Of a stretch of DNA of 64,000 bases, positions 42,235 through 51,570 are shown piece after piece. The stretch is from Desulfovibrio sp. UCD-KL4C. GTDB lineage: Bacteria > Desulfobacterota > Desulfovibrionia > Desulfovibrionales > Desulfovibrionaceae. Both the position numbers and the translations under genes were made by a program. The notes beneath the pieces were generated by a model. The model was not told where the DNA came from. It searched no databases and worked only from the letters and a program-made list of their open reading frames with translations. The stretch spans positions 445,316 to 509,315 of the forward strand of contig NZ_VCNC01000004.1 of assembly GCF_006210265.1 (NCBI RefSeq), in the 5' to 3' direction. Within the stretch, counting starts at the first letter, position 1; each line of letters opens with the position of its first letter.

Positions 42235-43083
42235 ATGACCAGTCAGATTAAAACTTTTTTTCTTCTTGCTTCTCTTACAGCGATTATTCTTTTTCTGGGC
42301 GGTATGATGGGCGGTCGTACAGGTTTAGTTATTGCTTTCGGTCTGACCATTTTTATGAATGTCGGTAGCTATTGGTATTCGGATAAAATTGTACTTAAAA
42401 TGTATAAGGCGCGGCAGCTTTCGAGAAATGATGCTCCTCAAGTTTATGAAATGGTTGAAGAGCTTTCTGCAAATGCGGGTATTCCAACTCCGAGATTATT
42501 TTTAGTTGATCAGGACTCACCTAATGCATTTGCTACAGGTAGAAATCCTGAAAACGCGGTTGTTGCTGTCACCAGCGGAATAATGCGCATTCTTACTCCT
42601 GAAGAATTGCGCGGAGTTCTTGCTCATGAAATCGGACATATCACAAACCATGATATTCTTATTCAGTCTGTTGCGGCAGTGCTTGCGGGAGCAATCATGA
42701 TGGTTTCCAGCATGTTGAAATGGGGAACCCTTTTCGGTTTCGGCAGCAGCGATGAAGATGGTCCCAGCCCTCTTGTCGTTATTGGACTTGCCATTATAGC
42801 TCCTATTGCTGCAACTGTAATTCAGATGGCTATTTCGCGTTCTAGAGAATACCTAGCTGACGCAACGGGAGCCAGAATTTCTCATTCTCCAAAATCCTTA
42901 GCCTCGGCATTATATAAGCTTGATGCTTTAGCGCATAGCATCCCTATGGATGCTAATCCTGCCACGGAGAATATGTTTATTGTCAATCCTTTTAGCGGGG
43001 CCAGCATGTCTAAATGGTTTAGTACGCATCCTTCCACTGAAGACCGTATCGCCAAGTTGATGGAGATGGATCGAAATTTTTAG
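42235..43083 (+). CDS. htpX: Membrane zinc protease HtpX
   Basis: The 282-residue M48 protease has two N-terminal membrane helices and two more near 150-195. HEIGH is at 131-135, and the third ligand glutamate is in SREYLADATGA. It degrades misfolded membrane proteins. CGGAGG lies upstream. It is 4 bases from an HtrA-type protease gene, so the two form an envelope quality-control unit. Confidence 0.95.
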   Translation: MTSQIKTFFLLASLTAIILFLGGMMGGRTGLVIAFGLTIFMNVGSYWYSDKIVLKMYKARQLSRNDAPQVYEMVEELSANAGIPTPRLFLVDQDSPNAFATGRNPENAVVAVTSGIMRILTPEELRGVLAHEIGHITNHDILIQSVAAVLAGAIMMVSSMLKWGTLFGFGSSDEDGPSPLVVIGLAIIAPIAATVIQMAISRSREYLADATGARISHSPKSLASALYKLDALAHSIPMDANPATENMFIVNPFSGASMSKWFSTHPSTEDRIAKLMEMDRNF

Positions 43084-43087
43084 TCCC

Positions 43088-44461
43088 ATGAAAGCAATCT
43101 CTCATATTCATAAAAAATCAGTAGTTACCTTTTTTGCTATAGTTTTCCTTGTTCATTTAAGTTTTATAGCTGGAAATGGATACTGCGAAAACTTGCGGCT
43201 TACTCCTGTGGTTCGCGCTGTGCAAAAAACTTCGCCTGCAGTTGTGAACATAACTGTTGCAAGGATAGTTGAGCGTGGAGTTTCTCCATTTGCTCAGTTC
43301 TTTAAAAATGATCCTTTTGATATGTTTTTCGAAGGAGCTCCAGGTGGACCTACTCGCAAGTTCAAGGCATTAAGTACTGGCTCAGGTGTGATCATTAACG
43401 GGCCGAGAGGGCTTGTGCTTACTAACGCTCATGTCCTTGCAGGAGGAAGCGATATAAAGGTCAGGCTGATTAACGGAGACGAGTTTAAGGCTGAAATTAT
43501 TGGCTCTGATGCTGATTTTGATTTGGCTGTGCTGAAAATTAAAGGAGCTAAAGGGTTGCCTCAGGTTAAAATGGGCGATTCTTCAGACATTTACATAGGG
43601 GAAACGGTTATCGCAATCGGGAATCCCTTTGGTTATACGCACACTGTTACAACCGGAGTTGTTTCTGCTCTTAAGCGCACGGTTAAGTCAGAAGACGGAG
43701 CTTTCACTGATTTTATACAAACTGATGCGGCAATTAATCCGGGTAACAGCGGTGGACCATTATTGAATATTCTCGGAGAATTGATAGGTATTAATACTGC
43801 TATGCAGGCTCATGCGGAAGGTATCGGTTTTGCAATCCCGATTAACAGGGCAAAACGCGTGGTCGCTGAGCTGCTTACATCCGGAAAAGTTTCTCCTGTT
43901 TGGCTTGGACTGAGCGGGCAGAACTTAGATCAGACCTCCGCAAATTATTTTGGACTGCATCGTGTTCACGGACTTCTTATCAGTGAAGTTTACCGAGGTA
44001 TGCCTGCTGCGGAAGCCGGCCTTGTTTCCGGTGATGTTATTCTGGCAATGAACGGTATAGAGGTTGAAGATAAAGATGCTTATATTTCATTATTGCGGTC
44101 ACAGACTCACAGTGATGATGTTGTTTTGGATGTTTTACACAGAGGCAAAAAAGGGAAAATAAAAATCCGTCCAACGTCTTTAAGTTCGCAACAGCTTGGA
44201 AATTATACATGGTCAAAGTGGGGCATAGCAATAGGAAAAGATAGTCGCGGTAATGGAGTTCTTGTTTCTGCTGTGCAAAAGAACAGTCCTGCTGCAAAGC
44301 TTGGCCTTAAGTCTGGGGATAAAATCCATCAGATAGGGAATAGACGCCTTAAGACATCGCAAGATTTTCTTTATGCATTCTTGCGTTACCGCTTAAACCA
44401 CAAGGTTTTGATGGAAGTTCAGCGTGGCAGAAATTTTTACCACGTAAAGATGAATTCTTAA
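43088..44461 (+). CDS. HtrA/DegP-type periplasmic serine protease
   Basis: The 457-residue protein begins with a signal peptide (hydrophobic 11-31, cleavage near GYC). The trypsin-like domain has H115 (TNAHVL), D145 (DFDLAVLK) and S221 (NPGNSGGPL). Two PDZ domains follow (about 270-360 and 375-455). It removes or refolds damaged periplasmic proteins. It lies 4 bases behind htpX with no clear own Shine-Dalgarno, which suggests translation coupled to htpX. The convergent thpR ends only 7 bases away. Confidence 0.95.
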   Translation: MKAISHIHKKSVVTFFAIVFLVHLSFIAGNGYCENLRLTPVVRAVQKTSPAVVNITVARIVERGVSPFAQFFKNDPFDMFFEGAPGGPTRKFKALSTGSGVIINGPRGLVLTNAHVLAGGSDIKVRLINGDEFKAEIIGSDADFDLAVLKIKGAKGLPQVKMGDSSDIYIGETVIAIGNPFGYTHTVTTGVVSALKRTVKSEDGAFTDFIQTDAAINPGNSGGPLLNILGELIGINTAMQAHAEGIGFAIPINRAKRVVAELLTSGKVSPVWLGLSGQNLDQTSANYFGLHRVHGLLISEVYRGMPAAEAGLVSGDVILAMNGIEVEDKDAYISLLRSQTHSDDVVLDVLHRGKKGKIKIRPTSLSSQQLGNYTWSKWGIAIGKDSRGNGVLVSAVQKNSPAAKLGLKSGDKIHQIGNRRLKTSQDFLYAFLRYRLNHKVLMEVQRGRNFYHVKMNS

Positions 44462-44468
44462 CTTGTGC

Positions 44469-45032
44469 TCACCCATTCTGAGTATATGTCTTAAGCTTTG
44501 TGTAAATTGGCCCTTCCGGTGTAAGCTCGCTTTGATACAGAACCATTTCAGCTATGGTACATTCGGGAAGACTTATCCCGCTAACTTTTTCTGCGAGTTC
44601 GAGCCAATTATCTTTAGCCTGTTTTTTGATTCTGCCTAGGGTCAAATGGGCATGGTAGGGGGTGGTTTTTTTGTCGAATCCAAGGTGTTCTAAACCATCA
44701 TCTATGGCAATGGCATTTTCACATATTTCTTTTGAACCATTTGTTAAGCCAAGCCATGTAATGCGAGGTTTTATTGGATCTGGGAAAAATCCGCCCGGAC
44801 CTACATTGACTTTAAAAGGCTTGAATTGAATCTGTTTTAAAACCGAGTCTATTAATAGAATATCTGTTTCGGATATATCTCCAAGAAATTTTAGGGTGAA
44901 GTGCATATTTACAGGTTTTACCCATGCTACTTTGGACTGCAAATTGTGATTTAACATTTCAGCTTTGTCTGAAAGAGCCTTTTTCCATTTCTCAGGAACT
45001 GGATGTGCAATAAATGTTCGTATCTTTTGCAT
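44469..45032 (-). CDS. thpR: RNA 2',3'-cyclic phosphodiesterase (LigT/ThpR)
   Basis: The 187-residue 2H-phosphoesterase has two catalytic motifs, HFT (H44-T46, in NMHFTLKFLGD) and HLT (H129-T131, in HAHLTLGRI). It opens 2',3'-cyclic phosphates at RNA ends. The start lacks a strong Shine-Dalgarno. It is downstream of the pncC-like gene with a gap of about 170 bases. Confidence 0.93.
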   Translation of the reverse strand: MQKIRTFIAHPVPEKWKKALSDKAEMLNHNLQSKVAWVKPVNMHFTLKFLGDISETDILLIDSVLKQIQFKPFKVNVGPGGFFPDPIKPRITWLGLTNGSKEICENAIAIDDGLEHLGFDKKTTPYHAHLTLGRIKKQAKDNWLELAEKVSGISLPECTIAEMVLYQSELTPEGPIYTKLKTYTQNG

Positions 45033-45200
45033 ATTATTACAGCCTGTTAATAATGTTATGACCAGGGTGTGGAAAAAAGGAAAAAGAATTTCAGCATTGC
45101 AAATACAATATCATCATTACTATTATTTGCCAACGGATTTGCTACATAAGTTAAATCAGGTGTTGTAAGGATAAAAATCTGGTCATTTAAAGTTCTCAGT

Positions 45201-45677
45201 TTAGCTTTGCCTGAGTATTTCTAAAAGTTGTTCCAGAATTTTTTGAAGGCTTTGCTGTTTTACGCTCATGCGGTCACCGGAAAAAAGAAATTTCTTTGAA
45301 TAAGTAGCTCCGTTAATATGCCAGCCCATCCATACAGTTCCGACAGGTTTTTCAGGGCTTCCACCAGTAGGTCCGGCAACACCTGAAAGAGATAAACCTA
45401 TGTCTGTACCGATAGTCTTACAGACTCCTTCAGCCATAGCTCTGACAGTTTGTTCGCTAACAGCTCCATGCTCTTTTATAGTTATTTCAGGAACTTTTAA
45501 AAGGGATATTTTAACTTCATTTGAATATGCGACGATTGCACCTGAAAACCATGCCGAGCTTCCTGAAAAATCGGTAAGAGTGGCTGAAACCAGCCCGCCA
45601 GTGCATGATTCGGCTGTGGCCATTGTCCATTTTTTATCAACAAGAATATTTGCGATTTGTGGTACTATATTTATCAT
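45201..45677 (-). CDS. pncC: CinA C-terminal family nicotinamide-nucleotide amidase
   Basis: The 158-residue stand-alone CinA C-domain has MATAESCTGGLVSATLTDF, SGAIVAYSNEVK, GVAGPTGGSPEKPVGTVW. It deamidates NMN to recycle NAD. The N-terminal competence-type half found in longer CinA proteins is absent. The Shine-Dalgarno is weak. It is upstream of thpR on the same strand. Confidence 0.93.
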   Translation of the reverse strand: MINIVPQIANILVDKKWTMATAESCTGGLVSATLTDFSGSSAWFSGAIVAYSNEVKISLLKVPEITIKEHGAVSEQTVRAMAEGVCKTIGTDIGLSLSGVAGPTGGSPEKPVGTVWMGWHINGATYSKKFLFSGDRMSVKQQSLQKILEQLLEILRQS

Positions 45678-46048
45678 TTAAGGAACATATACTTATTTTG
45701 ATGGTATTTGAAGAGGGAAAGATTGGCGGCTAGATTTTATTTCAATATTCAGTTGCTTTATATAATTGTATTTATTTAAATATTCAGGAATTTTTCTTCA
45801 TGTTTCATTTTTTATTGCTAAATAGCACACAAGTTTATCCTTGGTATTTCTCCATGTTATGCCGATGCTTTTGAATTATTTTCTCTTGCATAATTAAAAT
45901 TTAATTTTTTTAACCAGTTTTGTAAAAATATGAGTAAACTTGCCAGAGAAAGTGATAGAGCATAGTTAACATATACTATTAAATGATACTTTGATTCATG
46001 GTTTTAATCAATTAGGTTTGGCTTTTAATAACTCTCAAAATAAATTAA
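45678..46048. other. AT-rich intergenic region
   Basis: About 370 bases between divergent genes. Only ORFs of under 20 codons and AT runs are seen. There is no terminator, tRNA or convincing promoter. Confidence 0.5.
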
Positions 46049-46456
46049 ATGAAATTTAAAAAATACATACATTTTGTCTGGCAAAAACATCAACACCATT
46101 GGAACTGGATACTTGGAATCCTTGGGTTTGGTGTATTGCTTATGGCTTTGTGGAATCGTTCTATTTTTATGTTTCTAGTTTCAATTTGCGGGTTAGGCGG
46201 ATCGCTTATGGAGCTTCCTGATCCGACGCCTCCTTTTATTAAAATAGAGAAGTTTCTTGAAAGTGAAAGGGCATGGCTTGCTAAACCTTGGGGATGGAAA
46301 AAGGGACTTCAGCTTCTTGGGATGGCTGCAAGTTTGGTTTTTGTATTAGTTGCCTGCTGGGCAGGAAGTTTAGTGTCACTAGTTCTGTTTGTCGGGATTT
46401 GTGTTAATATATGGTGTGTTCATGACAATAAACTTATGGGTATTGATGATTTGTAA
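46049..46456 (+). CDS. Small membrane protein of unknown function
   Basis: The 135-residue protein has about four hydrophobic segments (around 20-34, 36-49, 88-104 and 106-124). Between them is a soluble loop with PDPTPPFIKIEKFLESERAW. The N-terminus is His- and Trp-rich (WQKHQHHWNW). No family is recognised. No Shine-Dalgarno precedes the ATG. It lies 100 bases before serS and may be read through into it. Confidence 0.65.
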   Translation: MKFKKYIHFVWQKHQHHWNWILGILGFGVLLMALWNRSIFMFLVSICGLGGSLMELPDPTPPFIKIEKFLESERAWLAKPWGWKKGLQLLGMAASLVFVLVACWAGSLVSLVLFVGICVNIWCVHDNKLMGIDDL

Positions 46457-46560
46457 ATTCGGTTTTATCGCCGATGTTTGAAAAATCCCCTTTATTACTG
46501 CGCTGACATTGGTTACAGAAAAGGCAATGCCCGATACGGGGATAATATGAGGAGAATTAA

Positions 46561-47838
46561 ATGCTCGATTTAAAATTTGTTCGTAGTAATTTGGATGTAG
46601 TTCGCGAAAGTTTGAAAAATAGGAATTCCAAGCTGAACGTTGACGAGTTCAGTGAACTTGATGATCGCCGCAGAGAGCTTATTCAGGAAGTTGAAGTCCT
46701 GAAAGCTGAGCGTAATTCAACTTCCGCGGATGTAGCCAAGCTTAAACGCGAAGGCGGTAATGCTGACGAAATTATTGCCCGCATGGGTGAACTTTCTGGT
46801 AGAATCAAAGCTCTTGATGAAGATTTAAAAGATATAGAAGCCTCTGAAAATCACTGGCTTGCATCTGTTCCGAATATTCCTGATGAATCTGTTCCTGTAG
46901 GCGCGAATGAAGATGATAACCCTGTCATCAGAGTTTGGGGTGAAAAGCCTGTATTTGATTTTGAGCCGCGTGAGCATTGGGATCTTGCTGTTGAGCTTGG
47001 CGGAGTTGACTTTGAACGTGCTGCAAAACTTACAGGTGCTCGTTTTGCCGTGCTTCGTAAATGGGGTGCAAGGCTTGAAAGAGCTTTAACTTCTTTTATG
47101 GTTGATATTCAGACCATGGAACACGGCTACACTGAGATTATTCCTCCTTATATTGTGAACCGTGACTCTCTCTACGGTACAGGACAGCTTCCCAAATTTG
47201 CAGAGGATCTGTTTAAGCTTGAGAATTCAGATTATTTTTTGATTCCTACAGCAGAAGTTCCACTGACCAATTTGCACAGGGATGAAATTTTGGACGAAGA
47301 AGATCTTTCCGTCACTTACTGTGCGCCTACTCCTTGCTTTAGATCAGAAGCCGGTTCTTACGGTAAAGATACAAAAGGGCTTATTCGTCAGCATCAGTTC
47401 CATAAGGTCGAGATGGTTCGTTTTGCGCATCCTGATAAATCCTTTGAAGATCTTGAATTGATGACTTCTCACGCAGAAGAAATTCTTAAGCGTCTTAATC
47501 TTCATTACAGAGTTATCACTATATGTACCGGAGATATTGGATTCGGTGCAAAGAAAACTTACGATCTTGAAGTCTGGCTTCCCGGTCAAGATAAATTTCG
47601 CGAGATTTCTTCCTGCTCAAACTGCGGTGATTTTCAGGCTCGCCGAGCAAACATTAAATTTAAGTCAAAAGGTTCCAAAAAAGCACAGTTTGTACATACC
47701 CTCAACGGGTCAGGACTTGCTGTCGGACGTACTTTTGTTGCAGTAGTTGAAAACTACCAGCAGAAAGACGGAACTATTTTGATACCTGATGCCTTGCAGC
47801 CTTATATGGGCGGTCTTAAAGTAATTAAGCCTGAATAA
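46561..47838 (+). CDS. serS: Seryl-tRNA synthetase
   Basis: The 425-residue class II synthetase has an N-terminal coiled-coil tRNA arm (about 30-105), motif 2 ([20 protein letters not shown]) and motif 3 ([20 protein letters not shown]). GAGGAGA lies before the ATG. It charges tRNA-Ser, and also tRNA-Sec if present. Followed by a strong terminator. Confidence 0.98.
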   Translation: MLDLKFVRSNLDVVRESLKNRNSKLNVDEFSELDDRRRELIQEVEVLKAERNSTSADVAKLKREGGNADEIIARMGELSGRIKALDEDLKDIEASENHWLASVPNIPDESVPVGANEDDNPVIRVWGEKPVFDFEPREHWDLAVELGGVDFERAAKLTGARFAVLRKWGARLERALTSFMVDIQTMEHGYTEIIPPYIVNRDSLYGTGQLPKFAEDLFKLENSDYFLIPTAEVPLTNLHRDEILDEEDLSVTYCAPTPCFRSEAGSYGKDTKGLIRQHQFHKVEMVRFAHPDKSFEDLELMTSHAEEILKRLNLHYRVITICTGDIGFGAKKTYDLEVWLPGQDKFREISSCSNCGDFQARRANIKFKSKGSKKAQFVHTLNGSGLAVGRTFVAVVENYQQKDGTILIPDALQPYMGGLKVIKPE

Positions 47839-47866
47839 ACAATATTCTATCAGTTTCTGATTGTAC

Positions 47867-47903
47867 AAAAGTCCCTCTTCTTTTTAAGAAGAGGGACTTT
47901 TGT
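47867..47903 (+). terminator. Terminator after serS
   Basis: A perfect 14-bp stem AAAAGTCCCTCTTC/GAAGAGGGACTTTT with a TTTTTAA loop. Being symmetric, it may also serve the convergent sigma-54 activator gene. Confidence 0.92.
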
Positions 47904-48001
47904 TATGGATTCAAATGTAACTAAATTTGAAAGATAATTCTAAGAGAGCAGGCTGCATTACTATTTCCGATGGATGGATTTTACCCCGTCAGTCTCGCTA
48001 A

Positions 48002-49492
48002 CTATAAATCAAGTCCTGATTTCTTATAATCGTTAAGCTTATTACGTAGTGTGCGGACTGAAATTCCGAGTAGGTCTGCCGCCTTGGTTCGGTTGCCACT
48101 GGTCTGATCCAGACTTCGAATTATGAGCTGTTTTTCCATTTCTGAAATTGTCAAAACTCCCGAGTGCCCAGTGTTATCTGTTCCGAGTTGTGTGTTTGCT
48201 GCACTGTTTGATTCACTGGTAGCTCCACCTTGTTCTGAAGATTCAGATATCGGCTGGAATGATTCTTCCGGCATCCATGCGTCAGGGTCATTAAGGAAAT
48301 GTTTTGAACCGATCGGCCCAGCTCCGGCAAGCAGTACAGCTCTTTCCATAAGGTTTTGCAGTTCACGGACGTTTCCGGGCCATTCGTAGTTGAGGAGCCA
48401 TTTTCTAGCTTCATCTGAAAAAGTAAGCAGGTTAAGTCCGTACTCATTGCAGTATTTTTCAACAAAAAAGTTAGCAAGTAGCATAATGTCATCGCCACGC
48501 TGAGCAAGTGCTGGGAGTTTTAACGGGATAACATTGAGTCGATAAAAAAGGTCTTGCCGGAAAGAGCCTTCCTTGACCGCACTTTCGATATTGCGGTTGG
48601 TTGTGGCGAGTACCCTTACATCTACTTTTACAGTCTCAACTCCGCCTACCCGATCTATTTCACCTTCTTGTAAAACTCGTAGCAGTTTTGCTTGAAGTCC
48701 AAGTTCCATTTCGCTGATTTCGTCCAGAAGTATTGTTCCGCCTGAAGCAAGTTCGAATTTACCGAGTTTGCGGCTTATAGCTCCGGTGAAGGAACCCTTT
48801 TCGTGCCCGAAAAGTTCTGATTCTAAAAGATGCTCTGGAAGAGCAGCGCAGTTAATTGCGACAAATGCACGGTCGCTTCGGTCTGAGTGATGATGTAAAA
48901 ATCTGGCAAACATTTCTTTACCAGTACCTGATTCACCTGAAATAAGGACCGTAGCCTTTGATTTAGCTACCTGCTTGGCAAGTCCAAGGACCCGCTGCAT
49001 AGCCTGATGGTTACCGATTACCTGATAGCGGCCCTGAGTTCCGTTGGAACTTTTATCTGCGGGAACTGTCTCTTCGTCAGGCAGCTGGATCGGATGTTTT
49101 TTTTCAGGGAGCATCAGTTTGATTTTTTCCCATGAAAGCGGTTCGAGCCAATAATCACGAGCACCAAGTTCTAAAAATTTTTGGGCTTCATCGGTTGAAC
49201 CATTGCGTGAAAAGATAACTACAGGAGGAAAATTTTCAATATTAACCGCTTCCGCCAAAAGAGCCTGAGCAGAATAACCTTGCATGATTGGTCTTGTAAA
49301 AATCAGGCACGGGCGTGATTTTTTAATAAAGTTTATTGCGCCAGCGAGGTTGTCGGCAAGTCCGGCCTGAAATCCTGCTTCTTTGAGCGGGGAGAAGACT
49401 GAAGTCACTGACTGTGGTTCGGCTATGAATAGTAATGTATTATCAGGCATATCTGCTCTCATATCTGTAACTGGCAACCTTTTCAACTCCAT
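48002..49492 (-). CDS. Sigma-54-dependent activator with degenerate receiver
   Basis: In this 496-residue NtrC-like protein the N-terminal receiver fold (about 18-128) lacks the phospho-Asp. LIFTRPIMQGYS has T66 in its place, and the usual KP is EP. The AAA+ core has GESGTGKE, the sigma-54 contact loop GSFTGA (an A-to-S variant of GAFTGA) and GTILLDEISEMEL. A Fis-type helix-turn-helix (LLGISVRTLRNKLNDY) ends it. The start is uncertain; in-frame ATGs lie 10 and 14 codons in. It is divergent from the amino acid ABC operon, a possible but unproven target. Confidence 0.93.
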   Translation of the reverse strand: MELKRLPVTDMRADMPDNTLLFIAEPQSVTSVFSPLKEAGFQAGLADNLAGAINFIKKSRPCLIFTRPIMQGYSAQALLAEAVNIENFPPVVIFSRNGSTDEAQKFLELGARDYWLEPLSWEKIKLMLPEKKHPIQLPDEETVPADKSSNGTQGRYQVIGNHQAMQRVLGLAKQVAKSKATVLISGESGTGKEMFARFLHHHSDRSDRAFVAINCAALPEHLLESELFGHEKGSFTGAISRKLGKFELASGGTILLDEISEMELGLQAKLLRVLQEGEIDRVGGVETVKVDVRVLATTNRNIESAVKEGSFRQDLFYRLNVIPLKLPALAQRGDDIMLLANFFVEKYCNEYGLNLLTFSDEARKWLLNYEWPGNVRELQNLMERAVLLAGAGPIGSKHFLNDPDAWMPEESFQPISESSEQGGATSESNSAANTQLGTDNTGHSGVLTISEMEKQLIIRSLDQTSGNRTKAADLLGISVRTLRNKLNDYKKSGLDL

Positions 49493-49857
49493 AATAATAT
49501 ATATAAGGATAAAATTGCGTTAAAATGTCAGTTTTTAGACTTTCAGTCGTTCTAATATGCCATGTTACTTAAAAAAAGTACAACTGTCCTGCCTATTATA
49601 AGTGGTAATTTTAAATAAAGCGTAAAAAAATGGAATTAAATTTCTTTTTTCGAAATAAACAAATTTGTAAAAAAATGTGATTTTATGAAAAAGTTAGGCA
49701 GTTTTTAATTATTCAGTATTTTTTTCGGTGAATAATTTCGTTAAACGTCATAAAAAGAGGTTGTAACTAAAAATAGCGAGGGCTTGCTGAAAATATGTCC
49801 ATTTGATAATTGCTCAGACTTCTTCCAAGAACAAAAAATAAACGGGTTTATACAAAA
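49493..49857. other. AT-rich divergent promoter region
   Basis: About 360 bases between the sigma-54 activator gene and the ABC transporter operon. No GG-N10-GC sigma-54 promoter was found on either strand; the closest, GGATAAAATTGC, has 8 bases between. No reading frame was accepted. Confidence 0.45.
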
Positions 49858-50586
49858 GTGATAAAATTTAATAACGTTAATAAGTATTATGGCGAATATC
49901 ACGCTCTGCGAGATTTGAATATTCATATCAAACAGGGTGAAGTTGTTGTTGTATGCGGTCCTTCCGGCTCTGGAAAGAGTACTATGATCCGCTGCATCAA
50001 CCGCCTCGAACCAATACAGGAAGGTCAGATTATCGTTGAAGGTACAGATGTTAACGGGCCTAGGGTAAATCTTCCGCTGCTTCGTGCAGAGATAGGGTTT
50101 GTCTTCCAGTCTTTTAATTTATATCCGCATATGACAGTTTTGGAAAATATCATGCTGGCTCCTACGATGGTTCGCAATATGAAGCGTAAGGATGCAGAAG
50201 ATCTTGCTATGGAATTGCTTTCTAAGGTTAACATTCCAGATAAAGCCAGTGATTACCCTTCACAGCTGTCCGGTGGACAGCAGCAGCGTGTGGCGATTGC
50301 CCGCGGTCTTGCCATGCGCCCGAATATCATGTTGTTTGATGAACCGACCTCTGCCCTTGACCCTGAAATGATTAATGAAGTTCTGGATGTAATGAAAGCC
50401 CTTGCTCGTGAGGGGATGACCATGGTTTGTGTTACTCATGAAATGGGTTTTGCCCGTGAAGTTGCTGATAGAGTCCTATTTATGGATGAAGGAACTCTTA
50501 TAGAACAGAATACTCCGGATGAATTCTTTAATAATCCGCAGCATGAACGTTCTAAACTGTTCCTAAGCAAAATCCTCTCCCATTAG
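49858..50586 (+). CDS. Polar amino acid ABC transporter ATPase
   Basis: GTG 49858 is chosen because the conserved N-terminus of this family ([16 protein letters not shown]) starts there; an upstream TTG at 49810 adds an unusual extension. The product of 242 residues has [26 protein letters not shown] and [11 protein letters not shown]. It is close to GlnQ/HisP-type ATPases and powers the substrate-binding protein and permease encoded downstream. No strong Shine-Dalgarno is seen. Confidence 0.94.
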   Translation: MIKFNNVNKYYGEYHALRDLNIHIKQGEVVVVCGPSGSGKSTMIRCINRLEPIQEGQIIVEGTDVNGPRVNLPLLRAEIGFVFQSFNLYPHMTVLENIMLAPTMVRNMKRKDAEDLAMELLSKVNIPDKASDYPSQLSGGQQQRVAIARGLAMRPNIMLFDEPTSALDPEMINEVLDVMKALAREGMTMVCVTHEMGFAREVADRVLFMDEGTLIEQNTPDEFFNNPQHERSKLFLSKILSH

Positions 50587-50591
50587 CTGAA

Positions 50592-50628
50592 AGCGGTTGC
50601 CTCATGTAGGGGGAATCGCTCTTTTTTT
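50592..50628 (+). terminator. Attenuator-like hairpin between ATPase and binding-protein genes
   Basis: AGCGGTTGCC pairs with GGGGGAATCGCT (bulged), followed by seven Ts. Inside an operon this would lower or adjust expression or protect mRNA ends, rather than end the unit. Confidence 0.65.
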
Positions 50629-50648
50629 ATTTTATATCTGGAGGAAAA

Positions 50649-51470
50649 ATGAAAAGATTATTGACTTTGGCTCTTGCAGCCTCTCTGGTTTTGGCTTTCG
50701 CAGCTTCTGCTTTCGCAGGAGCAACTTATGATCAGGTTATGAAGGATAAAGTTGTGCGTGCCGGTATCATGACTGACTCCATTCCCGGAGCTTTCTACAA
50801 TGCAAAGAAAGAATGGGTTGGTTTTGATGTTGATATCGCAAAGGCTATTGCTGAAAAACTCGGTCTTAAGCTTGAAATGGTTCCTGTTAACAACAAGACT
50901 CGTATCGGATTCCTACAGCAGGGCCGTATCGACATGTCTCTTTCTAACATGACTCACAAACGCTCACGTGATAATTCAATCGACTTTTCCATTACCTACT
51001 TTTTTGACGGACAGAAAATGCTTGCTCCTAAAGGAAAGTACAAAAGCCTTAAAGATTTCGTAGGCAAAAGAATTGCTACCATGCAGGGTACGACTTCTCA
51101 GCTCAACGTAGTTAACGCTCTTAAAGCTCTCGGCGATCCAGCTCCAAAAGTTATTTCTTTTCAGAAAGAATCAGAGTGTTTTCAGGCTTTGCAGATGGGG
51201 CGTGTTGACGCATGGTCAACAGATTCAACTATCCTGCTCGGCTACGCTGCACAGGTTCCCGGTAAATTTGAACTCGTAGGTAAATTCTTCTCCAACGAAC
51301 CTTACGGTGTCGGTCTTCCTGAAAATGATTCCAAATGGCGTGATACTATCAACTTCACCCTGCAGGATATGTGGAAAGACGGAACTTACAAGAAGATTTA
51401 TGATAAATGGTATGGCCCTAACACCAAGTATTACTTCCCTCTGACAGAAAAAATTGAATTGTGGCCTTAG
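50649..51470 (+). CDS. Polar amino acid ABC transporter substrate-binding protein
   Basis: The 273-residue product begins with a signal peptide (LALAASLVLAFAASAFA). A type II periplasmic binding fold follows: GFDVDIAKAIAEKLGLKLEM, IGFLQQGRIDMSLSNMTH, KRIATMQGTTSQLNV. This is typical of the family-3 binding proteins for glutamine, glutamate, arginine or similar. GGAGG precedes the ATG. High-expression codon use is visible. It is between the ATPase and permease genes, with hairpins on both sides. Confidence 0.95.
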   Translation: MKRLLTLALAASLVLAFAASAFAGATYDQVMKDKVVRAGIMTDSIPGAFYNAKKEWVGFDVDIAKAIAEKLGLKLEMVPVNNKTRIGFLQQGRIDMSLSNMTHKRSRDNSIDFSITYFFDGQKMLAPKGKYKSLKDFVGKRIATMQGTTSQLNVVNALKALGDPAPKVISFQKESECFQALQMGRVDAWSTDSTILLGYAAQVPGKFELVGKFFSNEPYGVGLPENDSKWRDTINFTLQDMWKDGTYKKIYDKWYGPNTKYYFPLTEKIELWP

Positions 51471-51505
51471 CAGGTACATAAATCTCACTTAATCGCGAGA
51501 TCAGG

Positions 51506-51542
51506 CGGGGCCGAGATCATTTATCGGTCCCGTCATTTTTTT
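51506..51542 (+). terminator. Hairpin between binding-protein and permease genes
   Basis: A 9-bp stem CGGGGCCGA/TCGGTCCCG, followed by TTTTTTT. It probably cuts most transcripts so that the binding protein is made in excess. Confidence 0.75.
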
Positions 51543-51570
51543 AAAAATGAATCAATGAGAAAATTCAGCA

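Noticed and set aside
45033-45200. Minus-strand open stretch between pncC and thpR (about 38 codons, IFILTTPDLTYVANPL...)
   Set aside because: No start codon with a ribosome-binding site, and low-complexity Phe-rich end; probably chance.
49493-49857. Sigma-54 promoter between the activator and the ABC operon
   Set aside because: No GG-N10-GC with correct spacing on either strand; the nearest candidate has 8 bases between.
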